DNA of 64,000 bases from Rathayibacter sp. VKM Ac-2857 (GTDB lineage: Bacteria > Actinomycetota > Actinomycetes > Actinomycetales > Microbacteriaceae): assembly GCF_013205025.1 (NCBI RefSeq), contig NZ_JABMLE010000001.1, positions 868,001 to 932,000 of the forward strand. The letters are read 5' to 3'. Of this stretch, positions 51,835 to 60,486 are shown piece by piece (the first letter of the stretch is position 1; every line of letters begins with the position of its first letter). The position numbers were made by a program, and so were the translations under genes. The notes under the pieces are model-generated. The model worked only from the letters and a program-made list of their open reading frames with translations, was not told the origin of the DNA and did no database searches.

Positions 51835-52593
51835 CTAATACATGGGGTTGGCATTCAAGTCCGACTGTCGGACCTCAATATCCGGATAGTATATAGAAGT
51901 CACATCTCTAATGACTTTCGCCTCCCACTCCGGGGCGTCAGGCGATACGAAGACTGCTTCAATGAGTTCGAGTACGTCGACCGGCTCTCGCAGGCTCGCG
52001 GGCGGATTGTCGATATTGACTATTTGCCCGGTCACTGGGTCCAATTCTTGTTCCGCACCGGGAAACCAAGCAGCAATGAGCCGATATTCACGTTCGTATG
52101 AAAAGCTTTCACGCTTGTACACCAGGGGAATAAATATAATATCGCCAGGTATATGCAACGCTGAGTAGTCGGCGTATTGCACTACTGCGGCAGCGAGTAC
52201 GGCGGACGGTTCCCCGCGCAGGGCCGATTTGAGCCTTCCAGCCGTAGTGCGGATTGCCACGCCCTTACCTGCGGCGCCGTAGAGTCTCCACATCGCATAC
52301 GACTCACCCAAACCCCTGTACCAACAGTTTAGGTAGAAATGCTCTCGAACGAATCTCGCCCACCGCTCTGCTGATGAGCCTAGAGGAACATTATGCTCTG
52401 CAAAAAGTTCTGCACGCAAGCTTATATTAATAGCGCCATTTGAGCCTTCCCAGGGGTCTTCCATCTTGTCGGCCCTTGCAAAATACAATTCGCCCGTCTG
52501 CAGCAGGTCCAGATAACGGAATAGATCAACATATCGCCAGAGAACTACGTCGTCCTCTAGGTCATCAATGTCAGGTCGGTTCTCGAACCTCAC
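51835..52593 (-). CDS. DUF2971 protein
   Basis: A 252-residue soluble protein. The DUF2971 pattern is clear: LWRYVDLFRYLDLLQTGELY, FARADKMEDPWEGSNG, CWYRGLGESYAMWRLYG, GVAIRTTAGRLKSAL and FSYEREYRLIAAWF. Members are widespread on mobile elements and near defence genes; their activity is not established. Start GTG 52593. Codon use and AT content match the island. It heads a minus-strand run with the two small proteins downstream. Confidence 0.8.
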   Translation of the reverse strand: MRFENRPDIDDLEDDVVLWRYVDLFRYLDLLQTGELYFARADKMEDPWEGSNGAINISLRAELFAEHNVPLGSSAERWARFVREHFYLNCWYRGLGESYAMWRLYGAAGKGVAIRTTAGRLKSALRGEPSAVLAAAVVQYADYSALHIPGDIIFIPLVYKRESFSYEREYRLIAAWFPGAEQELDPVTGQIVNIDNPPASLREPVDVLELIEAVFVSPDAPEWEAKVIRDVTSIYYPDIEVRQSDLNANPMY

Positions 52594-52800
52594 GCCAGTC
52601 GTCCCGGCGTCACTCCAGCAAGACGGTTGTTAATGCTTAAGTTGTCAACTTCACTCATGCGCTAATCTTAGCGGGCTTAAAACCCCAGATCAGCCTATTT
52701 TTCGCTTTTGTGAGTTTAGAGCATTCTTCGGTTCGGCCGTTCCGCAACGCAGTCAAGTGTCATTGAGAGAATCACATCTTGTCAGCGGCTTCGTCGACCT

Positions 52801-52854
52801 GCTGTCACCGCGAATCGAGAAGGAGCCGCTGTCACCGCGAATCGAGAAGGAGCC
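52801..52854. repeat. Tandem 27-bp repeat at the stop of an island gene
   Basis: A 27-bp unit occurs twice end to end (52801-52827 and 52828-52854). It includes the last codons and TGA stop of the gene at 52832-53653, so a second copy of the C-terminal codons and stop follows the real stop. It indicates recent slippage. Confidence 0.85.
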
Positions 52855-53653
52855 GCTGCGCCCGCGATCGCCAGTAAGTAACCTTGGTGGGTAGTGCCTC
52901 CGCTTGAAGTCCGCCTACTCTGACAGAAAGCTTTCTCTCGCCAAAGGTTAGTACGTCCACAGCGCTTCCGGTTACCACCACTTCCGTCGACAGGTCGACG
53001 TCGGCGTCGTTGGGCCCAACGTAGCTGAAAACAATTCTTGCGGACTGCTCAGAGACGCCAGCCTCTCTTAATTCCATCCATTCTGCCACCGAGTGCACAA
53101 TGAGCACGCTCACCTTCTTCTCGCCGAGAGCGGGCAAACTTAGATGTTTCGGCATCCAGTTACTGAGCGGACCAAAATCGTCTGAGAGGTTTGCATGACC
53201 TTCATTGACTGCGTGGGAACAGCGAAGTGTGACCGCAGGACCGTAGTTGGTGAGGGTCAGGCAGACAACCTTTGCAAGTAGGAAATGGTTATCCTGCGGC
53301 GACTCAATGGGGAAAAAATCAGCTATCGCCCACGCCTGAGGCGCGAAGGGCTGTGAGGTTCGAATCTTTGCAAGAGGCACTCCCCCGGTGTCGATGAGAG
53401 TACGCATATCAACACCAGCGACCACAACCTCGTAACGAGGAGCGCGGGCGTCGAGCCGTACCCTCACACTCTCGTCTAGAGCCCTCTGAGCCACCGTGAC
53501 GGCTGCTAACGATGCTCTCGCGGAGTCCTTCGTGTGCTTTGACTGGATGGCGATGATGACCGCGCTCGCAGCCGTCACGGCGGCGACCAAGAGAGTCGCC
53601 CCGAACGTCCAGTAGTCGAGCCAGTCGTTCACTACGTCTACGTCGAGAGCCAT
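52832..53653 (-). CDS. Island membrane-anchored hypothetical protein
   Basis: A 273-residue protein with an N-terminal transmembrane helix (about 17-37, FGATLLVAAVTAASAVIIAI), a short coiled-coil-like segment (KHTKDSARASLAAVTVAQRA), then about 210 residues of soluble, probably beta-rich domain (HFLLAKVVCLTLTNYGPAVT, KVSVLIVHSVAEWMELR, ARIVFSYVGPNDADVDLSTE). The layout is an anchor plus an immunoglobulin-like cytosolic or extracytosolic domain. No family recognised. It lies next to attR. Confidence 0.6.
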   Translation of the reverse strand: MALDVDVVNDWLDYWTFGATLLVAAVTAASAVIIAIQSKHTKDSARASLAAVTVAQRALDESVRVRLDARAPRYEVVVAGVDMRTLIDTGGVPLAKIRTSQPFAPQAWAIADFFPIESPQDNHFLLAKVVCLTLTNYGPAVTLRCSHAVNEGHANLSDDFGPLSNWMPKHLSLPALGEKKVSVLIVHSVAEWMELREAGVSEQSARIVFSYVGPNDADVDLSTEVVVTGSAVDVLTFGERKLSVRVGGLQAEALPTKVTYWRSRAQRLLLDSR

Positions 53654-53850
53654 GCGGCAACTGTAGAAGACACCTGCGGTCCGCCTGCGGCGAGCGCCGC
53701 CTCAGTCACGATTCAGTCAGTTGCACTCTGAAACGGAGTGACCTCCTCCGTGGTCGAGGCATGGCCAACGGCGGCCTGAAACCGAGTCTGATCTGCCTAT
53801 TTCTTGTTTCGAGGATCACACAACGTTTCGCGAAACGACGGTCTGCAGAA

Positions 53851-53885
53851 CGGGCGGTTACGGGTTCAAGTCCCGTCGTCGGCTC
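53851..53885 (+). repeat. attR: partial copy of tRNA-Thr
   Basis: An exact 35-bp copy of 47938-47972. The 5' half of the tRNA is absent, so it is not a gene. A 14-bp perfect palindrome CGTTTCGCGAAACG (53824-53837) lies 13 bp before it and may be an integrase or accessory-factor site. Confidence 0.93.
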
Positions 53886-53917
53886 CGAGGCGGCCTCGCG
53901 AGTGATCGATCCGCCGT

Positions 53918-55039
53918 TCACTCGGCGGCGGCACTGCTGCGCCGAGGCGGCAGTCCGGCGTACGGAAGGCCGCGCAGCCTCCGCGTGATCGGCCGCTCGA
54001 CGAAGCGGTGGATCAGGATCGCGGCGACGAGCGCGACGGCGATGGTGCCCGCGACGGAGAGCACTTCCGAGCGCAGGCCCACGACCGCCAGGGCGGCGGG
54101 CACGGCCGGCCCGACCAGGGGGTGGAAGAGGTACAGGCTGTAGGAGGCCTCACCCAGGGCGAGCAGCGGACGCCGGACGACGCGATCCGCGCCACGTCGC
54201 AGCGCCAGTCGCCGGACGAGCGGCTCGGCGAGGACCACCGCGACGAACGCGGCGGTGACGACCCCCTTCCGGAAGAGCGCGTCGCGCTGCCAGGAGATCC
54301 CCTCCGGGGTGAGGGCCGCGACGACGGTCACGGCGGCGGCGAGAGCCAGCGCGACGAGAAGGCCGCGACGCGCACGCGGGAGCCCGGTGATCCTCCCGAC
54401 AGCCATGCCGATCGCGAAGTACAGGACGATCGGGTCGAAGTAGACCGCCCAGGTCGGCCAGTCCTCGCCGGGGCGGAGGACATGGCCCGACGCGACGACG
54501 AGCACGACCGCCGACGCGAACACGAGGACGTTCCGCCGCAGGAGCAGCCCGAGGGCGAAGACCGCGTAGAAGGCCGCCTCGAAGGTGAGGGTCCACCCGA
54601 CGCCGAGGAGCGGCTCCACCGCGCCGTCGGGGTTCCGGGTGGGCAGGAAGAGGTACGACGCGACTCCTGACCACGGGGTGAGGGCGGCGTGCAGCACGGC
54701 GCCGGGCAGCAGGAGGATCGACGCGATCTTGAGGGTGGTGGCGATCCAGTACAGCGGGACGATCCGGACCACGCGGCGGACGGCGAAGTACCGCCAGCCG
54801 CCCTTCACCTCGAAGGGACCGGCGGTGACCGTCGTGACGAAGCCGGAGACGACGAAGAAGACGTCGACCCCCGCGCCGCCCCCGTCCCAGACGGCGATCG
54901 AGTCGTCGAGCCGCTCCTGCGCGTAGAAGGTGGCGTGCGTGACGACGACGAGGACGGCCGCGACGAAGCGCAGGGCCTGGACGCTCTCGAAGATCGGCGT
55001 CCGGGCGATCGTCGGCGCGACGATCGGTGGCGTGGTCAT
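53918..55039 (-). CDS. Acyltransferase 3 family membrane protein
   Basis: A 373-residue protein with about ten hydrophobic helices. The N-terminal motif is SVQALRFVAAVLVVVTHATF with catalytic H35, then FFVVSGFV, and YFAVRRVVRIVPLYWIAT is the conserved arginine loop of the acyltransferase-3 (AT3) family. It ends with ASYSLYLFHPLVGP and a basic tail. AT3 enzymes add acetyl or other acyl groups to exported sugars or lipids. The target is unknown. It lies immediately right of the island and is transcribed toward attR. Confidence 0.9.
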   Translation of the reverse strand: MTTPPIVAPTIARTPIFESVQALRFVAAVLVVVTHATFYAQERLDDSIAVWDGGGAGVDVFFVVSGFVTTVTAGPFEVKGGWRYFAVRRVVRIVPLYWIATTLKIASILLLPGAVLHAALTPWSGVASYLFLPTRNPDGAVEPLLGVGWTLTFEAAFYAVFALGLLLRRNVLVFASAVVLVVASGHVLRPGEDWPTWAVYFDPIVLYFAIGMAVGRITGLPRARRGLLVALALAAAVTVVAALTPEGISWQRDALFRKGVVTAAFVAVVLAEPLVRRLALRRGADRVVRRPLLALGEASYSLYLFHPLVGPAVPAALAVVGLRSEVLSVAGTIAVALVAAILIHRFVERPITRRLRGLPYAGLPPRRSSAAAE

Positions 55040-55187
55040 GGAGGCCCCCCGGTGAGATCGGGTGAGCCTACCCAGGACCGCGGAGGGCCGATGCGGAGGC
55101 GCGGAATCGCCTGTCGCGCGATCGCCCGAGGTCCTCGGCGGCGCTCCCTCCGGCGGCGACGGTGATCCGGTCGCCGGCTCCGCACGA

Positions 55188-55217
55188 CGAAGGGCCCCGG
55201 TCTCCCGGGGCCCTTCG
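55188..55217 (-). terminator. Terminator of the DsbA-like gene
   Basis: A perfect 13-bp stem (55188-55200 with 55205-55217) and TCTC loop, 33 bp past the stop on the minus strand. Confidence 0.85.
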
Positions 55218-55249
55218 CGTGTTCCGTCCCGTCTCAGCAGGCTCGCGGT

Positions 55250-56155
55250 CTAGCCCGCGGCGGGCGTCGGGGTCGGCGTGGCCGACGAGTAGGTGTCGGC
55301 GGCGGCCGAGAGCACGAACGAGCTGAAGGCGTCGGCGTCGGTGAGCGAGCCGGTGTAGGCCTCGCCGTTGACGAGGACCGTCGGGGTGCCGGAGACCGAG
55401 GCGACCTCGGTGCCGGGCAGCGGGCCGGAGGTCGCGCGCTCGGTGGCCGCCCGCACCCAGCTCACGAAGGACTGGTCGTCGATGCAGGTGTTCACGGCGG
55501 CGGTGTCCTCGACGCCCGCGTCCGCGGCGGCCTGCTTGAGCTCGTCGTCCGAGAGTCCGTCGGTGCCCTCGGCCGGCTGCTCGGCGAAGAGAGCGGCGTT
55601 GAAGTCGAAGAAGGAGTCCGGCGACCGGTCGGCGACGCACGCTGCGGCGTTGGCCGCGCGCTCCGAGTACTTGGTGCCGTTGGAGCGGGTGGTGAGGATC
55701 GCGATCGGGTGGATCTCGACGGTCGCGGCGCCGCTGGTGACCCACTCCTTGATCTGGTCGCCGTTGGTCTGCTCGAACTGGCCGCAGTAGGGGCAGAGGT
55801 AGTCGAGGTAGACGCGGATGTCGACGGTGCCCGTGGAGGTGTCGAGCACGCTCGGGGTGGGGCTGCCGTCCGCCGGGATCGCCGGGGTGGTCGAGGCGAC
55901 CAGGCCCTCGGTGACGAGGACGCCGTCGCTCGCCATGTTGGCGGGACCGGGGCCGGCCGGGCGGATGCTCGAGGTGACGGCGAAGACGACGACCGCGACG
56001 ATGGCGATCACCACGATCGCGAGACCGCCCTGCAGGGCGAAGCGGCTGACGCGATCGCGGCGCTTCTGCTGCTCGCGGAGTCGGCGGGCCTTCTCTCGCG
56101 CGGCCTCTCGACGCTGGTTCTTCGAGAGACGGTCGTTGGCTCCGCCGATGGTCAT
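55250..56155 (-). CDS. Membrane-anchored DsbA-like thiol oxidoreductase
   Basis: A 301-residue protein. A basic N-terminus of about 40 residues (REAAREKARRLREQQKRRD) precedes one transmembrane helix (about 42-62). The extracellular thioredoxin-fold domain has active site C121-P-Y-C124 in DYLCPYCGQF, a DsbA-type helical insert (about 160-225) and the cis-Pro loop VSGTPTVLVNGEAY. It ends in a Thr/Pro tail. It should form disulfides in exported proteins, or act as the DsbA-like oxidase of Actinobacteria. It is divergent from the ABC ATPase gene. Confidence 0.92.
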   Translation of the reverse strand: MTIGGANDRLSKNQRREAAREKARRLREQQKRRDRVSRFALQGGLAIVVIAIVAVVVFAVTSSIRPAGPGPANMASDGVLVTEGLVASTTPAIPADGSPTPSVLDTSTGTVDIRVYLDYLCPYCGQFEQTNGDQIKEWVTSGAATVEIHPIAILTTRSNGTKYSERAANAAACVADRSPDSFFDFNAALFAEQPAEGTDGLSDDELKQAAADAGVEDTAAVNTCIDDQSFVSWVRAATERATSGPLPGTEVASVSGTPTVLVNGEAYTGSLTDADAFSSFVLSAAADTYSSATPTPTPAAG

Positions 56156-56410
56156 GACAAGAACGCTCCGAATGAGAGAGGAAGAAGTGCCGCCGGGCTG
56201 CGACTCGCCGGAATCCTACGCGCGAGCCCTGGGAAACCTCCAAACGACGGATACCGGGGGTCCCGCCGGGCGCGATCGGGCATCGACTCCCCTCCCTCGC
56301 GCCGCGTGGCATACTGTGACGGTTGGTCGGAGTCGCCCACGCGACGACGACCGTCACTTCCATTCACTCGGATCGTCCGGCACGTACCTGCCGGTGAAGG
56401 AGCAAGAACA

Positions 56411-57487
56411 ATGGCGTCCGTAACCTATGACAACGCGTCCCGCGTCTACCCCGGGGCCACGCGTGCCTCGGTCGACAAGCTGAACCTCGAGGTCGGAGAC
56501 GGCGAGTTCCTCGTCCTCGTCGGCCCCTCGGGCTGCGGCAAGTCCACCTCCCTGCGCATGCTCGCCGGCCTCGAAGAGGTCAACGAGGGCCGCATCCTGA
56601 TCGGCGACCGCAACGTCACGGACGTTCCGCCGAAGGACCGCGACATCGCGATGGTGTTCCAGAACTACGCGCTCTACCCGCACATGTCGGTCGCCGAGAA
56701 CATGGGCTTCGCGCTCAAGATCGCCGGCATCAACAAGGACGAGCGCGCCGCGCGGGTCCTCGAGGCCGCGAAGATGCTCGACCTCGAGCCCTACCTCAAC
56801 CGCAAGCCGAAGGCCCTCTCGGGTGGCCAGCGTCAGCGCGTCGCGATGGGTCGCGCCATCGTCCGCAAGCCGCAGGTGTTCCTCATGGACGAGCCGCTGT
56901 CGAACCTCGACGCCAAGCTCCGCGTCCAGACCCGCACGCAGATCGGCACGCTGCAGCGCCGCCTGGGCATCACCACGGTCTACGTCACGCACGACCAGAC
57001 CGAGGCGCTCACCATGGGCGACCGCATCGCGGTCCTCAAGGACGGACTGCTCCAGCAGGTCGGCACGCCCCGCGACCTCTACGAGAACCCGAACAACGTC
57101 TTCGTGGCCGGCTTCATCGGCTCGCCCGCGATGAACCTGTTCCACGCGGACGTCACCGACGGCGGCGTCAAGTTCGGCGACACGGTCCTCCCGATCGCCC
57201 GCGAGGCGCTCGCGAAGACCACCCAGAAGGTCGTCACGCTCGGCGTGCGCCCCGAGGACGTCACCGTCTCGACCCAGCCCGGCGGCCTGCCCATCGAGGT
57301 CGACCTGATCGAGGAGCTCGGCTCGGACGGCTACCTCTACGGCCACACCGAGGTCGAGGGTCGCCGCACCGACATCGTCGCGCGCGTCGACGGCCGCGTG
57401 CACCCGACCGCGGGCGACCGCGTCTACGTGACCGCGAACCACCGCGTGCACATCTTCGACGGCGAGTCGGGACTGCGCCTCTCCTAG
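56411..57487 (+). CDS. Sugar ABC transporter ATPase (MsmK/UgpC type)
   Basis: A 358-residue ATPase. Walker A is GPSGCGKST (38-46), the Q-loop is VFQNYALYPHM, the signature LSGGQ is at 136-140, Walker B is VFLMDEPLSNLD (156-167) and the H-loop is YVTHDQTEA. The C-terminal TOBE region (about 235-355) marks the carbohydrate CUT1 class. In Actinobacteria one such MsiK/MsmK-type ATPase often energises many sugar importers. No permease is adjacent, and the importer at 18.8-21.9 kb lacks an ATPase, so it could serve that system. Confidence 0.95.
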   Translation: MASVTYDNASRVYPGATRASVDKLNLEVGDGEFLVLVGPSGCGKSTSLRMLAGLEEVNEGRILIGDRNVTDVPPKDRDIAMVFQNYALYPHMSVAENMGFALKIAGINKDERAARVLEAAKMLDLEPYLNRKPKALSGGQRQRVAMGRAIVRKPQVFLMDEPLSNLDAKLRVQTRTQIGTLQRRLGITTVYVTHDQTEALTMGDRIAVLKDGLLQQVGTPRDLYENPNNVFVAGFIGSPAMNLFHADVTDGGVKFGDTVLPIAREALAKTTQKVVTLGVRPEDVTVSTQPGGLPIEVDLIEELGSDGYLYGHTEVEGRRTDIVARVDGRVHPTAGDRVYVTANHRVHIFDGESGLRLS

Positions 57488-57504
57488 GCTCCGCCCCCGC
57501 GCAC

Positions 57505-57540
57505 ACGCTGCCGCCGTCTCCTCCGAGGCGGCGGCAGCGT
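57505..57540 (+). terminator. Terminator of the sugar ATPase gene
   Basis: A perfect 12-bp stem (57505-57516 with 57529-57540) and a 12-nt loop, 17 bp past the stop. Confidence 0.8.
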
Positions 57541-57587
57541 TCGTCCGGGCCCCTCCACCGTCCGATCCACGACACGAACGGCGCGCC

Positions 57588-58904
57588 ATGTCCGGCTCCC
57601 TGAACATCACCTCGGCCACGGTCGATCCGGCCCTCCTCGATCTGCCGTGGAACCTGCGGCTTAACGACTGGCCCGACGAGTACATCGCCGCGCTGCCCAA
57701 GGGCATCTCGCGGCACACGGTCCGCTTCGCCCACCTCTCCGGCCACGTCGTCGCGGTCAAAGAGACGACCGCGGAGATGTCGCGCCGCGAGTACGAGATG
57801 CTCAAGACGCTGCAGCGCCTCGACGTCCCCTGCGTCGTGCCGGGCGCCGTCATCACGAACCGCAGCGACGACGAGGGCGACGAGCTGCCGGCCGTGCTGG
57901 TCACCCGGCACCTCAAGTTCTCGCTCCCCTACCGCGCGCTGTTCTCGCAGACGCTGCGCCCCGACACCGCCACGCGGCTCGTCGACGCGCTCGCGCTGCT
58001 GCTGGTGCGCCTGCACGTGATCGGCTTCTTCTGGGGCGACGTCTCGCTCTCGAACACGCTGTTCCGGCGCGATGCCGGGGCGTTCGCGGCGTACCTCGTC
58101 GACGCCGAGACGGGGCAGCTCTACTCGGGCGGGCTCTCGAACGGCCAGCGCGAGAACGACCTCGAGATCGCCCGCGTCAACATCGCCGGTGAGCTGCTCG
58201 ACCTCGAGGCGGGCGGACGCGTCGACGACGACCTCGATCCGATCACGGTCTCGGACGGCATCGTCGCCGCCTACCGCAGCCTCTGGAAGGAGCTGACCGG
58301 AGCGGAGTCGTTCTCGACCTCCGAGCGCTGGCGGATCAACGACCGGGTGAACCGGCTCAACGAGCTCGGCTTCGACATCGAGGAGCTCGCGATCAAGACC
58401 GACGAGTCGGGCTCGACCGTGCGGATCCAGCCCAAGGTCGTCGACGCGGGTCACCACCAGCGCCGGCTGCTGCGGCTCACCGGACTGGACGCGCAGGAGA
58501 ACCAGGCGCGCCGACTGCTGAACGACCTCGACTCCTACACGGCCACCTACGACAAGCAGGGGCTCGACGAGGAGATGGTCGCGCACGAGTGGCTCGCGCA
58601 GGTGTTCGAGCCGGTCATCCGGTCGATCCCGCGCGATCTGAAGGGGCGCCTGGAGCCGGCGGAGATGTTCCACCAGCTGCTCGAGCACCGCTGGTTCATG
58701 TCGCAGCAGCAGGCGCGCGACGTGCCGCTGGCGGAGGCCGTCACCGCCTACGTGAACGACATCCTGCGGCACCGCCGCGACGAGGCGACGGTCATCGCCC
58801 CGCCGACCGAGGCGATCACCCTGCCGAACCTCGTGATCGACGGCGCCGGCGACGCCGAGCTGACCGACGAGGACGCCGACGTCGACTGGACGAAGAACGT
58901 CTGA
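57588..58904 (+). CDS. DUF4032 protein, kinase-like fold
   Basis: A 438-residue soluble protein. The N-terminal half reads like a small-molecule kinase: VVAVKETTAEMSRREYEML gives K58 and E70, FWGDVSLSNTLF gives catalytic D151 and N156, and YLVDAETG gives metal-binding D172. The C-terminal half (about 260-400) is the DUF4032 region (EWLAQVFEPVIRSIPRDLKG, EMFHQLLEHRWFMSQQQARD). Databases place the family near lipopolysaccharide kinases. The active-site residues are all there, so activity is possible, with unknown substrate. It follows the ABC ATPase by 100 bp with a terminator between. Confidence 0.85.
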   Translation: MSGSLNITSATVDPALLDLPWNLRLNDWPDEYIAALPKGISRHTVRFAHLSGHVVAVKETTAEMSRREYEMLKTLQRLDVPCVVPGAVITNRSDDEGDELPAVLVTRHLKFSLPYRALFSQTLRPDTATRLVDALALLLVRLHVIGFFWGDVSLSNTLFRRDAGAFAAYLVDAETGQLYSGGLSNGQRENDLEIARVNIAGELLDLEAGGRVDDDLDPITVSDGIVAAYRSLWKELTGAESFSTSERWRINDRVNRLNELGFDIEELAIKTDESGSTVRIQPKVVDAGHHQRRLLRLTGLDAQENQARRLLNDLDSYTATYDKQGLDEEMVAHEWLAQVFEPVIRSIPRDLKGRLEPAEMFHQLLEHRWFMSQQQARDVPLAEAVTAYVNDILRHRRDEATVIAPPTEAITLPNLVIDGAGDAELTDEDADVDWTKNV

Positions 58905-58915
58905 CCCCGGCACCC

Positions 58916-58957
58916 CGAAGGGCTCGTGCGGATCCCGGATCCGGCACGAGCCCTTCG
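58916..58957 (+). terminator. Terminator of the DUF4032 gene
   Basis: A perfect 14-bp stem (58916-58929, CGAAGGGCTCGTGC, with 58944-58957), 11 bp past the stop; the 14-nt loop contains a further GGATCC-type symmetry. Confidence 0.85.
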
Positions 58958-58982
58958 TCGTCCGCGGCGCGTGCCGACGCGG

Positions 58983-59335
58983 ATCTCGATACGCCCGCTC
59001 CGCGGCCTACTCGATCAGCATGCTCACCCGCCCGCCGCAGGCGGCGCCCGCACACTCGCGAGCTCGCCGCAGGCGGCGCCCCCTCTGCTGCCGCTCGCCG
59101 CAGGCGGCCCCCCTTCATGCTGGTCGAGTAGCCGCGCAGCGGCGTATCGAGACCCACCATCACCAGCAGCCCAGCCCGCAGACCACACTCCGTGCGCCGT
59201 CGGATCTCGATACGCCCGCTCCGCGGCCTACTCGATCAACATGAAGCGCCTCGGGCCGGCGGTGGCCGATCAGCATGCGCCCCCGCTCGCCGTAGGCGGC
59301 GCCCCCTCCGCCGTCGCTCGCCGAAGGCGGCGCCC
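58983..59335. repeat. Cluster of REP-like palindromic repeats
   Basis: A 562-bp intergenic stretch (58905-59466) with no gene. Three copies of a ~40-bp unit TCTCGATACGCC...CTACTCGA are at about 58983-59022 (+), 59117-59155 (inverted) and 59203-59243 (+). Between and after them a second motif CTCGCCGCAGGCGGCGCC occurs five times with small changes (59031-59336). Each unit is an imperfect palindrome. A further copy is at 63960-63998. Confidence 0.85.
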
Positions 59336-59466
59336 CCCGCCCCTCCCCCGGCGTCAGCGCGGGTGCCGGCGCGGTGAGCTGCAAGGCGGAGGAGGAAGCG
59401 ATACCGGCGGTATCGCGCCCGACGACAACGCCGCAGATCGCCGTGCCGGCGCCCGCGCCGCTCGTG

Positions 59467-60486
59467 CTACTCGGAGGCGGCGCGGAGTTTGGAGATCTCG
59501 TAGAGCGCGACCGACGCCGCGATCCCCGCGTTGAGCGACTCGGTCGCCGCGCTGATCGGGATCGAGACGACGGCGTCGCACTGCTCGGTGACGAGGCGGG
59601 ACAGGCCCTTGCCCTCGCTGCCGACGACGACGAGGAGCGGCCGGTCGGCGAGCTCGAGGCCCGGCAGCATGGTGTCGCCGTCGCCGTCGAGGCCGATGAC
59701 GAAGACGCCGTCGCGCTTGTAGTCCTTGATCATCGCGGTGAGGTTGGACGCCATCGCGACCGGCACGCGCGCGGCGGCGCCGGCCGAGGTCTTCCAGGCC
59801 GCCGAGTTCAGGCCGACCGAGCGGCGCTGCGGGACGATGACGCCCTGCCCGCCGAAGGCCGCCACGGAGCGGATGATCGCACCGAGGTTGCGCGGGTCGG
59901 TGATGCCGTCGAGCGCGACGAACAGCGGGACGACCCCGCGGGAGACGCTGCGCTCGAGCAGGTCGCTCGGGTGCGCGTACTCGTACGGCGGCACCTTGAG
60001 CACGAGGCCCTGGTGCACCGAGTCCGGGCCGGCGAGCCGGTCGAGCTCGGGGCGCATGACCTCGAGCACCGGGAGGCCGCGCGCGGTGGCGAGCTTGAGC
60101 GCCTCCTTGACCCGGTCGTCCATCTCGATGCGGGTCGCGAGGTAGAGGGTGGTCGCGGGGATCTTGGCGCGGAGCACCTCGAGGACCGAGTTGCGGCCGG
60201 TGACCATCTCGGACTCGTCGCCGCTCTTGGGCTTCCGCGCCGGAGCCGGACGGCCCTGACCGCGGGCCGCGCCGGTCAGCGCCGCTCCGGGCCGGCCCTT
60301 GCCACCAGCGGCGACGAAGCGCTCGCGCGCCGCCTTCGCCTTGCCTGCGGGGTGGTACGGCCGGTCCTCGGCCTTGGGCGTGGGCTTCTTGCCCTCGAGG
60401 GCCTGACGGCCCTGACCGCCGGAACCGACGGCCTTGCCCCTGCTCTTCTTTCGGACCGCTCCTGGGCGGCCGGCTTTATTCGCCAT
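59467..60486 (-). CDS. rlmB: TrmH-family RNA 2'-O-methyltransferase (RlmB-like)
   Basis: A 339-residue SPOUT enzyme. The N-terminal ~95 residues are basic and disordered ([29 protein letters not shown]). A substrate-binding domain follows ([14 protein letters not shown] to VPPYEYA). The catalytic knot has motif 1 [20 protein letters not shown], motif 2 [14 protein letters not shown] and motif 3 [20 protein letters not shown] with the conserved Asn. It methylates 23S rRNA (G2251) in the RlmB model. ATG 60486 overlaps the cysS stop by 11 bp. The order ispDF-cysS-rlmB is typical of Actinobacteria. Confidence 0.92.
   Translation of the reverse strand: MANKAGRPGAVRKKSRGKAVGSGGQGRQALEGKKPTPKAEDRPYHPAGKAKAARERFVAAGGKGRPGAALTGAARGQGRPAPARKPKSGDESEMVTGRNSVLEVLRAKIPATTLYLATRIEMDDRVKEALKLATARGLPVLEVMRPELDRLAGPDSVHQGLVLKVPPYEYAHPSDLLERSVSRGVVPLFVALDGITDPRNLGAIIRSVAAFGGQGVIVPQRRSVGLNSAAWKTSAGAAARVPVAMASNLTAMIKDYKRDGVFVIGLDGDGDTMLPGLELADRPLLVVVGSEGKGLSRLVTEQCDAVVSIPISAATESLNAGIAASVALYEISKLRAASE

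Larger units (their letters stand above)
47938..53885. mobile_element. Genomic island in tRNA-Thr, 5.9 kb
   Basis: The direct repeats of the tRNA 3' end are 5913 bp apart and enclose a defective tyrosine integrase, a serine recombinase and six or seven genes of unknown function. Composition is clearly more AT-rich than the flanks over 49.0-53.6 kb. No replication, packaging or conjugation gene is present. It looks like a small integrated element whose integrase has lost its 5' end, so it is probably immobile on its own. Confidence 0.9.

Noticed and set aside
53844-53885. Second tRNA-Thr gene
   Set aside because: Only the 3' half matches; the D arm and 5' acceptor strand are missing. It is attR.
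59031-59336. CRISPR array
   Set aside because: The repeated units are unequally spaced, in both orientations, without uniform spacers, and no cas gene is near; they are REP-like.
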